A stretch of 48,887 bases of DNA, taken from assembly GCA_944387915.1 (NCBI GenBank), contig CALXGT010000006.1:1-48887 (forward strand), in the 5' to 3' direction. A model generated the notes under the pieces. The model saw only the letters and a list, made by a program, of their open reading frames with translations, was not told where the DNA came from and searched no databases. Shown here in pieces: positions 16,080-24,142 of this stretch. Numbering within the stretch: the stretch's first letter is position 1; the number at the start of each line of letters is the position of its first letter. This stretch comes from an uncultured Clostridia bacterium. GTDB taxonomy: Bacteria; Bacillota; Clostridia; Oscillospirales; Ruminococcaceae. A program made the position numbers and the translations under genes.

Positions 16080-16784
16080 ATGAATGAAGCTCATAAGAAA
16101 GGGATTACACAGATTGAAAGATTAATGCGATTAGAGGGAATTACATTGCCCGAACTGATTGCATCTATAACTGGTACTCAAACCAGTACGTTATACTTTT
16201 CTGCTGATCAGCAAGTGAAATTTAATCAGATATATGAGAAACTTGAATGTGGCAAGTGTTCCCCTCGAGAAAAAGGCAGATTATTAGAACAATTAACGGA
16301 TATTTTATTTGATGAAGGTCTATTTCATGTTTTGAAAAATTGTCGAACAAGTACTAATGAACTTGATTTGTTAGTGGGATGGACACAAAATGCTCGATTG
16401 GCTTCAATGCATACTACATTTTCTTTCTTGGGTGATACTTTTATATGTGAATGTAAAAATTATACTACTCCTGTTAGTGTTACATATGTAGGAAAATTTG
16501 CTTCTCTACTCATAACTTCAAGAACAAAGTTGGGAATCATGATTGCATGGAATGGCATTAGTGCTCGTTCGGACTGGTCTGATGCTGCAGGATTAATTAA
16601 GAAGATCGCCTTAAAAGAAAATATATTTATTATTGTACTTGATAAAGCTGACTTAAAGCAATTAAATGACAAAAGAATTAATATATTTTCGTTGCTTGAA
16701 AATAAATATAATTCACTTAAAAACGACATTGATTACACAGAGTATATAACTGCACATGAGGCTGAGAGTTCTCTGACACAGTAA
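16080..16784 (+). CDS. Mrr-like PD-(D/E)XK nuclease, third gene of the cassette
   Basis: The 234-residue protein carries a restriction-endonuclease-like core: Glu70 in KGRLLEQLTDILF, Asp96 in TSTNELDLLVGW and the E-x-K pair Glu124/Lys126 in FICECKNYTTPV, followed by the conserved helix YVGKFASLLITSRTKLGIMIAWNG. This order is typical of Mrr and related DNA endonucleases. The first 60 residues form a separate helical N-terminus. No methyltransferase gene is next to it, so self-protection must come from recognition or regulation by its partners. ATG follows the previous stop after one base, and a terminator lies about 110 bases after the gene. Confidence 0.82.
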   Translation: MNEAHKKGITQIERLMRLEGITLPELIASITGTQTSTLYFSADQQVKFNQIYEKLECGKCSPREKGRLLEQLTDILFDEGLFHVLKNCRTSTNELDLLVGWTQNARLASMHTTFSFLGDTFICECKNYTTPVSVTYVGKFASLLITSRTKLGIMIAWNGISARSDWSDAAGLIKKIALKENIFIIVLDKADLKQLNDKRINIFSLLENKYNSLKNDIDYTEYITAHEAESSLTQ

Positions 16785-17124
16785 CTTGTTTAAAATAAAA
16801 GCTTAATTGTGAGTTAATCTGTGTTAAGTTTTTGGTTTCTACATATATTTTTTGACGTTAAGACTGCCAGTAATTTTGACCAGTAAAGACAAAAAACTCC
16901 CGGATGCGGAAGCATTCGGGAGTTTATTTTTTGTGCTTTCTACTTGTTTGTTCCATTGAAACCGTTTCTATCCGGGATTTTTGGCGGGAACAGGAGATCA
17001 TGAATCGCAAAGGGGTATTTTGCTTTTGATCCAAACCGGAAAATAAAACGAAAAAAGGAAAAATCCTTTTCGTGCTCAGATCAGGGGGCGGATCCATAGA
17101 CATTTTGTTTTGGGGACCGTCTTG
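16785..17124. other. Boundary between AT-rich island and conserved region
   Basis: No gene is seen in these 340 bases. They hold the terminator of the nuclease cassette and a weak hairpin near 17049-17072 (CGAAAA..GGA / TCC..TTTTCG) that may end the peptidase transcript from the other side. Base composition changes from AT-rich to GC-richer across this stretch, so an island edge is likely here. Confidence 0.5.
16893..16932. terminator. Bidirectional rho-independent terminator
   Basis: AAACTCCCGGATGC pairs with GCATTCGGGAGTTT over a GGAA tetraloop. T-rich sequence follows on the plus strand and a run of A precedes it, serving the minus strand. Confidence 0.88.
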
Positions 17125-18855
17125 TTATTTCGCCGCGGCAGCTTTGAGCATGGTTATGACCTTTTGCGCAGCTTGTACGACCCCGTCCGCTTTCAGGTAT
17201 TCGGCTGCGGGAATGATCTCATGCTCCAATCGTGCAGCCGCCAGGGTATCGTCGCCTTTTTCCGCTTCCCGGAACAGCGATGCAACACCCATCAGCAGGC
17301 CTTCCTTGGCGTCCGGGGAAATTTCCCCCGCTTTAGCGGCGCTGCGGATCGCTGTATTGAGGTCGGCCCAGGCGATGTGGTACACCGTGTAGGGAGTATC
17401 CATCAATCCCTGAACCACTTCGGTCCAGAGCGCCACTTCATCGGCGAACTTCTTGGCGCCAAAGTACTGCATGCCGGAGTGTGTCTGGGTGTGAGCACCG
17501 CACCAGTTGCCAGCCTGTCCCATGACACAGACACCGAGATTGTGGGTTTTGGCCTGAACGGCCCGCACCAGTCCCTTGTATTTTCCATGCAGTCCCGGAC
17601 GGCCGTCGATTTTGATATCCGCCCGTTCCAGTCCGCTGTTGATCGCCGCACGGATGAGCAGATCCGCGCAGTAATCGTTGTCATCCGCCACCATAAAGGT
17701 GTACTCCGGCCGGCCGGTGGGAACCATGGCGTTGCGCTCGAAATCCGCGGCGCCCTCCATCTCTCCCATATGCTCCATCCCCAGACAGGCTACGATCTTT
17801 TCCCGGATCTGTGGATAGACGACATAAGGATCGTGAGCGAGGTTTCCCCGTTCAAAGCCTTCGATGAAATGTCGGGAATCGATACACAGCAGTAACGTTT
17901 TGTTCCGCTCGCTCTGAGGCAGCTGGGAAAAATACCGTACGACCCCCAGTAAACCAAGGGAACCATTGTCCTGGGTCAGTGACATCGCGTCCACATGGAT
18001 ATTGATGCTGATCTGCTGATCCTTGTCGGTTTTGTAATCCTTACCGGGTAGCCAGCATACAAAATTCCAAGCCTCAGCCGAAAAGAACTGGCTGATCAAG
18101 GTCATGGTCGCAGTTTTGCCTTCTTTCGCAGCGGGCAGCAACACCTGACTGCCCTCCCGGTCGATGACCAGTGCGGTCATATGCTCCTGCTGCCGGTCAT
18201 ACAATCCAAAAAGGGTCCCGTAGGTCAGGCTGCTGGCGATCAGCAGTCCGGCGGCTCCCCCTTTGACCGCATAAGGTACCAGCTGAAATGCCCAGCTGGA
18301 AAAGCTCCATCGGGTTGCCCAGGAATTGCTGACAGAGGGGTCCGGGCACTCCAGAATATCCGCCGGGGGCTTGGGACCGGAGCGGTAATTGGTGTCGGTG
18401 ATGGTATAGCTCTCCAAAAATTTTTCATCATAAGGCGGTTGGGGCAGCTGCGGCTCCTCCATAACTACGATCTTACCGGCAAAGGCTCCTGCATCCGGTT
18501 CTCCTTTACGGATATCGTAGTACACCATCGGCGCGGTCAGGCCCTCCGGCCCGGTGGAGGGCGCTAACTGCACAAAGGTGCCCACAGGGATCTCTTTTCC
18601 CTCTACCTCCAGCTTCATTACTCCTTCCTCGCGCTGGGGCCAGTCCCTGACCCGATATGTTTTATGGATCCAGTGGTGCTCCAAAAAATCCACGCAGCCA
18701 TAGCCCTTTAACTTTTCTTTCAGCCAGTTCATATAGGTGTCAAAGCTTCGATATCCGGGATAAATGGGGCCCAGTCCGGCTTTGAATTCATTCCAGAGCG
18801 TTCCTTCTTCCTGAGTCATCAGCAGTTTTCTGTGGATCGTATCCCGTTTTGCCAT
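17125..18855 (-). CDS. M28-family-like peptidase with PA-type insert
   Basis: The 576-residue protein has no signal peptide. A PA-like beta region with hydrophobic stretches (about 90-260, including GGAAGLLIASSLTYGTLFGLYD) precedes an M28-like core: HVDAMSLTQDNGSLGLLGVVRYF gives His287, Asp289 and Asp296 of the zinc site. M28 enzymes next have a Glu-Glu pair; the matching segment LLLCIDSRHFIEGFERG lacks that pair, so catalysis is uncertain. LGMEHMGEM may supply a later ligand and a GAHTQTHSG stretch another. AGGAGG lies before the ATG. It is divergent from the M42 aminopeptidase gene, and the two could share a peptide-degradation role. Confidence 0.7.
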   Translation of the reverse strand: MAKRDTIHRKLLMTQEEGTLWNEFKAGLGPIYPGYRSFDTYMNWLKEKLKGYGCVDFLEHHWIHKTYRVRDWPQREEGVMKLEVEGKEIPVGTFVQLAPSTGPEGLTAPMVYYDIRKGEPDAGAFAGKIVVMEEPQLPQPPYDEKFLESYTITDTNYRSGPKPPADILECPDPSVSNSWATRWSFSSWAFQLVPYAVKGGAAGLLIASSLTYGTLFGLYDRQQEHMTALVIDREGSQVLLPAAKEGKTATMTLISQFFSAEAWNFVCWLPGKDYKTDKDQQISINIHVDAMSLTQDNGSLGLLGVVRYFSQLPQSERNKTLLLCIDSRHFIEGFERGNLAHDPYVVYPQIREKIVACLGMEHMGEMEGAADFERNAMVPTGRPEYTFMVADDNDYCADLLIRAAINSGLERADIKIDGRPGLHGKYKGLVRAVQAKTHNLGVCVMGQAGNWCGAHTQTHSGMQYFGAKKFADEVALWTEVVQGLMDTPYTVYHIAWADLNTAIRSAAKAGEISPDAKEGLLMGVASLFREAEKGDDTLAAARLEHEIIPAAEYLKADGVVQAAQKVITMLKAAAAK

Positions 18856-18926
18856 GGTTATGTCCTCCTGTTGCTTCTATTTTTGTATGCCGCTTTTTTG
18901 TCCCCAAAAGAATAATATTTTTCATC

Positions 18927-18955
18927 ATTATACAATAAAATTTTTTATCTTTCAA
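18927..18955 (-). promoter_or_regulatory. Promoter of the M28-like peptidase gene
   Basis: On the minus strand TTGAAA and TATAAT are separated by 17 bases, about 70 bases before the start codon. Confidence 0.7.
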
Positions 18956-19150
18956 TCGATTTCTGTGACAATGATCCATACCACGATTAAAAGACTGGTT
19001 CAAAAGAAGGGAACCATCCATCTTTTTTTCAAAATCGCGAAACCGACACGGCCGTGGAACGATAAGAGAAGGGTGCGGCTATTGGAATATTTTCAGGCGA
19101 AGAATATGGAAAAATCAGCAGCTTTTTGTGGGGAGGAGCCCGTAAGCTAT

Positions 19151-19179
19151 TTGTCAAATTTTCTTTTGTTTGTTATAAT
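19151..19179 (+). promoter_or_regulatory. Promoter of the M42 aminopeptidase gene
   Basis: TTGTCA (19151-19156) and TATAAT (19174-19179) are 17 bases apart. The leader to the start codon at 19345 is about 160 bases, GC-rich and able to fold (GGACC near 19219 with GGTCC near 19235); no known riboswitch class is recognised. The rest of 18956-19150 shows no gene. Confidence 0.7.
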
Positions 19180-19344
19180 CAGCTTGATAGGGCTCGCGTC
19201 TTTTGTTTTCGTGATGGGACCGAAAGAGACCGGCGGGTCCGTTTTATGGACGCAAAGCGGATCCTTTTGTCAGCGACACTTTGCGGACACCGATTTTTTT
19301 CGCGAGGAAATCCGGTACGTTATTACGAAAAGAGGATGAGAAAT

Positions 19345-20397
19345 ATGACAGAGAACAAAACACAAGTACAGTCCCGCCAGGCCTTTTTGGTGGATACGCT
19401 GCAAAAACTGCTGGGGCAGGACAGCCCCACTGGCTTTACCGAAAAGGTGGTGACAGTGGCGGAGGATATCGTCCGGGAGCTGGGCTTTGCCGCGAGGCGC
19501 ACCAACAAAGGCAACCTGGTGGTTACGGTGCCCGGCCGGGAGACCGGTCGAAAGGTAGGGCTTTGCGCCCATGTGGACACCTTGGGGTTAATGGTGCGCT
19601 CCATTACTGCGAATGGCATGCTGATGGTAACCAAGGTGGGCGGCCCGCTGCTTCCCACTTTGGATGGGGAGTATTGCCGCATCTACACTCGTGAAGGTAA
19701 GGTATACACCGGTACGGTCCTTAGCCTTTCGCCGTCGGCCCATGTACAGGATGACGCAGCGACCCGCCCCCGGGACGAAAAAAATATCGCTGTGCGCATC
19801 GACGAAAAGGTGCATAACAAGGCGGACGTGCTGGCTTTAGGTATCGCCGCCGGTGACTATATCTGCTACGATCCCAAAACCACGGTTACCGACAGCGGTT
19901 TTGTCAAATCCCGCTTTTTGGACGACAAAGCCAGCGCCGCCTGTCTTTTGACCTTACTGTGGCAGATGAAACAAACCGGTATTCGGCCCCGGTATGATAC
20001 CTATGTTACCCTTACTGTTCACGAGGAGGTGGGCCATGGCGGTTCCACCCTCCCCGTGGTGGACGAACTGCTGGCGGTGGATATGGGCTGTATCGGTGAG
20101 GACTTAAGCTGTACCGAGTACCAGGTCTCCATCTGCGCCAAGGACAACGGCGGCCCTTACGATTACGGCATGGTCAGCCGGTTAATCAAGCTGGCCAAGG
20201 AGCATAGCGTGGATTACGCGGTGGATATCTATCCCCACTACGGCTCGGACGCCGGCGCCGCCTGGCGCTCCGGCATCGATTGCCGCGCCGCCCTCATCGG
20301 TCCGGGGGTGCATGCCTCCCACGGCATGGAGCGCACCCATCTGGACGGCCTGTACGCGACTTTGGATCTGGTGGCGCTTTATCTGGAACTGGCCTAA
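19345..20397 (+). CDS. M42-family metalloaminopeptidase
   Basis: The 350-residue protein has all M42 metal ligands and the catalytic pair in order: His and Asp in LCAHVDTLGLM, the bridging Asp in SRFLDDKASAACLL, Glu-Glu in TVHEEVGHGG, Asp in VDMGCIGED and a final His in GVHASHGMERTH. M42 enzymes form dodecameric cytoplasmic cages that remove N-terminal residues from peptides. The open frame extends far upstream, but the ATG at 19345 has GAGG nine bases before it; an ATG at 19336 is the alternative. It is divergent from the M28-like gene. Confidence 0.88.
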   Translation: MTENKTQVQSRQAFLVDTLQKLLGQDSPTGFTEKVVTVAEDIVRELGFAARRTNKGNLVVTVPGRETGRKVGLCAHVDTLGLMVRSITANGMLMVTKVGGPLLPTLDGEYCRIYTREGKVYTGTVLSLSPSAHVQDDAATRPRDEKNIAVRIDEKVHNKADVLALGIAAGDYICYDPKTTVTDSGFVKSRFLDDKASAACLLTLLWQMKQTGIRPRYDTYVTLTVHEEVGHGGSTLPVVDELLAVDMGCIGEDLSCTEYQVSICAKDNGGPYDYGMVSRLIKLAKEHSVDYAVDIYPHYGSDAGAAWRSGIDCRAALIGPGVHASHGMERTHLDGLYATLDLVALYLELA

Positions 20398-20492
20398 ACT
20401 ATAACGCCGATGTCCTTCCGGCAAACAGCGGGGGATATCGGCGTTATCCAAATGGCTTGGAAGTCGAAAAAAGAATGAATAAGGGTTCGAAC

Positions 20493-21004
20493 ATGATCAC
20501 CATACAGAAGGAAAAGGATTCATACGGGATATATGACCATACGGGGAAGATCGGGTGGGTAACACTTTACGAGAATCCCTGGCATATGGCGAACAGCTAT
20601 CTGAAAATAGAACTGCAAAACTGGGATACCCTGATTAGCGAAACGCTTTGCCGTAAGCTCAAAGTGCTTGCCGGGCGTCCGCTCCAGGCTATGGTAGATG
20701 CCAAGGACACGGATCAAATCCGGTTTTTAACCGCGGGTGGCTTTGTCTGCAAACGGCGGTCTGTGCAAAAAGGAATGATAGGATCTCGAGTCTTGCGTTT
20801 GTGGAGAATAACGAGATCGCCTATGTGTGCGGCTTGGAAAAACGGCATTTTTACCGCTTTGCGCAGTCTCTCGTACCGTCTATGTTTTTGGAGTACGATC
20901 ACATCTTTTTCGAAAGTGATGACGGTGATTGGGCGGCGATGCTACTAAAAAGCCTGTTCATAAGTCATGATGATACCGCTTTTTGCACATATGTCTTAAT
21001 GTGA
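20493..21004 (+). pseudogene. GNAT-type acetyltransferase gene broken by a frameshift
   Basis: The first frame reads MITIQKEKDSYGIYDHTGKIG... to LQAMVDAKDTDQIRFLTAGGFVCKRR, the layout of a GNAT N-terminal half ending in the usual GF..kRR strand. After about 20760 it becomes low-quality sequence, while the frame shifted by one base continues well: ISSLAFVENNEIAYVCGLEK and FAQSLVPSMFLEYDHIFFESDDGDWAAMLLKSLF, ending at 21004. The slip lies around 20760-20790, near a run of five A. Either the gene is inactive or the sequence has an indel error. A terminator follows. Confidence 0.6.
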
Positions 21005-21037
21005 ATGCGAGGATGTTTGTAAATTGATCCCAAAGCA

Positions 21038-21083
21038 AAACCGCAGCTTGATCTTCCAAGGGAAAATCAGGCTGCGGTTTTTC
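21038..21083. terminator. Bidirectional terminator between convergent genes
   Basis: AAAACCGCAGC pairs with GCTGCGGTTTTT around an inner CTTGATCTTCC/GGGAAAATCAGG arm, with T-runs on both sides. Confidence 0.8.
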
Positions 21084-21108
21084 GTTTGCGGAAAAACTTT
21101 GCTTTGGT

Positions 21109-21720
21109 TTATTTTTCAGACTCCTGCCACGCTAAACGGTCTTCGATAAACTTTTCCAACAGCTCCGCCGTTTTGTCGATGCCAAGCCGGGTGCTGTTGA
21201 CGCAGACGTCGTAACCCCGGGAGTCGCCCCATTTAATCTCGGAGTGCCGGTTGTGGTATTTTTTCCTGGATTTGTCATGCCGGGCGATCTTCGTCGCCGC
21301 TTCCTCTCTGCTGATGTTGTGGCGCTTGGATACCCGTTGGATCTTATCCTCCATGTCTCCCAAAACAAAAAAGGCAAACAATCTTTCGTCTCCGCGGAAC
21401 AATTCATCGGCACAGCGTCCTACAATGACGAAGGATTCGCCGGAATCCGCTTTTTTACGAAGATACTCGAACTGCATCTCCGCCACAATTTCCTCAATGG
21501 AATTGGTATAGCCTTTTACATTTCTGGAGAAAAGCATGTTCCGCTTTTGCTCGTCGTATTTTTCTAAGTATTCGATCTGGATGTTCTTTTCCTCGGCAAT
21601 GTCCTCTAAAATTTTGCGGTCGTAGTAGTTGATGCCAAGGTGCTTTGCGATTTTTTGGCCAACATAATGGCCTCCGCTTCCGAATTCACGGCCGATGGCA
21701 ACGATGATTTGCTTTTTCAT
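21109..21720 (-). CDS. Cytidylate-kinase-like family protein
   Basis: The protein of about 203 residues opens with KQIIVAIGREFGSGGHYVGQKIAKHLG, a P-loop of the cytidylate-kinase-like family in which GREFGSGG replaces the standard Walker A. YYDRKILEDIAEE and the GRCADELF motif are also typical. The family is distinct from housekeeping Cmk and its substrate is unknown; it often sits beside membrane transporters. The best start is the ATG with GAGG nine bases upstream; ATG and TTG codons further upstream are possible. It lies 24 bases downstream of the permease gene, in one operon. Confidence 0.8.
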   Translation of the reverse strand: MKKQIIVAIGREFGSGGHYVGQKIAKHLGINYYDRKILEDIAEEKNIQIEYLEKYDEQKRNMLFSRNVKGYTNSIEEIVAEMQFEYLRKKADSGESFVIVGRCADELFRGDERLFAFFVLGDMEDKIQRVSKRHNISREEAATKIARHDKSRKKYHNRHSEIKWGDSRGYDVCVNSTRLGIDKTAELLEKFIEDRLAWQESEK

Positions 21721-21744
21721 GGCTTTCATCCTCACTTTCAACGA

Positions 21745-23103
21745 TTAACAATAACGTACGAAAATCATTACCATGGAAATTGTGATTACGATAACAGTAG
21801 CGGGAACCGCTGTTGTGCAGTAGGTCTTCCAATCGATGAAGTAGCCGTTTCGGGAAGCGACGGAGGTACCGACTACGTTAGCCGAAGCGCCGATAGGCGT
21901 AGCGCTGCCGCCGATGTCGGTTCCCATGGCAAGACCCCATGTCAGCGTAGAGAGATCCACGCCCTGTGTAGTCGCCAGGATTTTGATAACGGGAATCATT
22001 GTTGCGGCAAAGGGAATGTTGTCTACAAAGGCGCTGGTAACGGCGGAAAGCCAAATGATAATGGCGGCCATCAGCATCACGTTGTCTCCGCTGATATCTC
22101 CGATGAAGCCGGCCAGAGCTTCCAGCACTTTCGTCTGTTCCAGACCGCCGACCACAATGAACAGGCCGACAAAAAACAGAAGGGTTTTATAGTCTACCCC
22201 GCGCAGCAGCGTGAGGGCGTCTCTCCAAAATGCCGCCAGTGTGGCAACGGCGATCACAACGCCGATCAGCGCTACCGTCAGTCCGGTAGCGGAATGGGTC
22301 GCAAGCAGCACTATCGCCGCGGCAAAAATCAGACAGCTGAAAACAAAGTCGCGTTTGTTGCTGATGGCGCTGGCGGGTGAAGGCATCGCGGAAAGATCCA
22401 CTCCCGCGCCGTTTTCCGACGCAAGCTGTTTCCGGTAAACGAAAAAGAAATAAATGACAGTGGCTACTAAGCTCACAGCGGCGATTAAACCGGTGTTGGT
22501 TAAAAAGTCGGTGAAAGAATATCCCAGCGACGTACCGATGATGATGTTCGGGGGATCGCCGCACATGGTGGCGGAGCCGCCGAGATTAGCGCAAAAGATC
22601 TCCGAAAGAATCATAGGAATGGGATTGAATTTCAGAAGCTTTGCCAGTTCCACTGTGACCGCAGCTAAGAACAAAATGACGGTGATACTGTCGATAAACA
22701 TCGCCAGCACAGAGGAAAGCAGCATAAACGTAATAAAGATCGGTACCGTTTTATAGTGGACCAGCTTGGCCAGAGTCAGACACAGCCACCGGAAAAATCC
22801 GGCTTTCGCCATACCCTCCACCATAATCATCATGCCCAGAATAAAAATGATGGTAGACCAGTTGATTCCTGAGGCGGATTCCGCTCCTTCCGAAGCCGTA
22901 TACCAAAACCCCGATGTAAAAAAGCTGCTCACATTCAGCGTTTCCCAAATGGCGCTCCAGCTGCGCATGACAGCGCCGAACACCAAAAGGATCATGATCC
23001 CTCCGCAGCCTAGTGTGATGTACTGACGCTCGAATTTTTCCATTACGATCAGGACAAACATAGCAATGAAAATAACGACCGCCAGGATTTGTGCCAATAA
23101 CAT
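21745..23103 (-). CDS. ArsB/NhaD/SLC13-type ion or anion permease
   Basis: The 452-residue protein has about eleven hydrophobic helices. Two pseudo-symmetric signature loops, NLGGSATMCGDPPNIIIG and DIGGSATPIGASANVVG, mark the ion-transporter superfamily that includes ArsB, NhaD and citrate/dicarboxylate carriers. SNxTP-like substrate loops of SLC13 are replaced by these GGSAT loops, so a Na+/H+ antiporter or anion carrier is likely, but the substrate is not readable. It heads an operon with the cytidylate-kinase-like gene. No arsR or arsenate reductase gene is near, which argues against arsenite export. Confidence 0.82.
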   Translation of the reverse strand: MLLAQILAVVIFIAMFVLIVMEKFERQYITLGCGGIMILLVFGAVMRSWSAIWETLNVSSFFTSGFWYTASEGAESASGINWSTIIFILGMMIMVEGMAKAGFFRWLCLTLAKLVHYKTVPIFITFMLLSSVLAMFIDSITVILFLAAVTVELAKLLKFNPIPMILSEIFCANLGGSATMCGDPPNIIIGTSLGYSFTDFLTNTGLIAAVSLVATVIYFFFVYRKQLASENGAGVDLSAMPSPASAISNKRDFVFSCLIFAAAIVLLATHSATGLTVALIGVVIAVATLAAFWRDALTLLRGVDYKTLLFFVGLFIVVGGLEQTKVLEALAGFIGDISGDNVMLMAAIIIWLSAVTSAFVDNIPFAATMIPVIKILATTQGVDLSTLTWGLAMGTDIGGSATPIGASANVVGTSVASRNGYFIDWKTYCTTAVPATVIVITISMVMIFVRYC

Positions 23104-23159
23104 GATGTTCTCCTTCCCAGACTTTCTGTCAAAAAATTTGGTTTTATGCCCGACTCAGT

Positions 23160-23188
23160 ATTCTATCCTATTTCTCTCTGTTTTGCAA
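23160..23188 (-). promoter_or_regulatory. Promoter of the permease/kinase-like operon
   Basis: On the minus strand TTGCAA and TAGAAT are separated by 17 bases, about 60 bases before the permease start. Confidence 0.6.
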
Positions 23189-23661
23189 GAGAAAATATTT
23201 TGTTTTTCGGCCGTTTTTTTACGCCTCTCGGAATGCGGGCACAATCAGCCGGAGAATGAAAATCCGGTTATGGTCACGTTTTGAAAAGAAAGAGGGCTGA
23301 CGGTCGGTATACACCTTCCTTCGGAAACCGGCGGCGACGTATTTTGATGGGTAGCAGAAAACGCCAAAACGAACACCGCCCTTTCGCCGGATACTCCGGC
23401 TTTCTTCAGTATACCACAAAAAGCTGCTAAGAAAAGTTAAGAGTTGATTCAAAGAGGGAAAAACACACAGTTGGGATCGCATGGCTTACAAAAAATTTGC
23501 AACTTCATTTAGAAAATACCAGTTTACCGGTCCAAAAATGGGACAGATCCCCAATGGGGATTGTGTCAGAAAAAAATACATTTCTTTACTACAGTCTCGG
23601 CCGAGACTAATTGACTCTTGGCCTTCATTAGTCAGACAGATCTTACAGATCTATTTCATCG
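23189..23661. other. Gene-free stretch with clustered palindromes
   Basis: No credible gene is visible. The right end holds AGTCTCGGCCGAGACT (23593-23608), GACTAAT/ATTAGTC (23605-23611 and 23627-23633) and two AGATCT copies (23638-23652). The first two structures share bases and cannot form together. They lie just past the GNAT stop and could act in its termination. Confidence 0.5.
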
Positions 23662-24063
23662 TCATCCTTTCATAAATCCACAGCAACCAATTTCAGACAG
23701 CTTCAAAAACCCAAGAGAATTGTAAAAAGCCAGAGTTTTCGGAGTGTCGTCCGTAGATAATTGAATCTGCCGCACATCACTGAAGCGATTCAAGATTTCT
23801 CGCATCAGTGCAGAGCCAATTCCTTTTCGCTGGTAGGAAGGAGACACCAAAAGATCCTGGATAAACACGATGGTATAACCATCTCCCACTGTGCGGATAA
23901 TGCCCACAAGTTGTTCGCCTTCATACGCCGCAAAAGTCAACAAAGAGTGTTCAAATCCTTGCCGCAGTACATCAGGGGTATCAGTGTAGGCTGTCCAGCC
24001 TACACTGATGTATAGGGGCAGAACTTCCCGTTCGTGATATGTTTTGTATTCTCTGATTTCCAT
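23662..24063 (-). CDS. GNAT-family N-acetyltransferase
   Basis: The 133-residue protein is a compact GNAT domain. GEQLVGIIRTVGDGYTIVFIQDLLVSPSYQRKGIGSALM carries strand 4 and the acetyl-CoA pyrophosphate loop Q/R-x-x-G-x-G/A (QRKGIG), and TPKTLAFYNSLGF is the usual final helix and strand. It transfers an acetyl group from acetyl-CoA to an amine; the substrate is not predictable. It heads no visible operon and lies 79 bases downstream of the DinB-type gene on the same strand. Confidence 0.85.
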   Translation of the reverse strand: MEIREYKTYHEREVLPLYISVGWTAYTDTPDVLRQGFEHSLLTFAAYEGEQLVGIIRTVGDGYTIVFIQDLLVSPSYQRKGIGSALMREILNRFSDVRQIQLSTDDTPKTLAFYNSLGFLKLSEIGCCGFMKG

Positions 24064-24142
24064 ATTAGTAACCTCCGCTTTTATGTGTTTTGGAATGCTA
24101 CTTTTCTCAGCGTAATCTCATACTATCTATCTCCTGTGGCAG

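Noticed and set aside
17110-20451. Long frames opposite the M28-like and M42 genes
   Set aside because: They lack ribosome sites and family signatures and are complements of well-supported genes.
21745-23103. Arsenite exporter (arsB)
   Set aside because: The fold family fits, but no other arsenic gene is near and the partner is a kinase-like protein.
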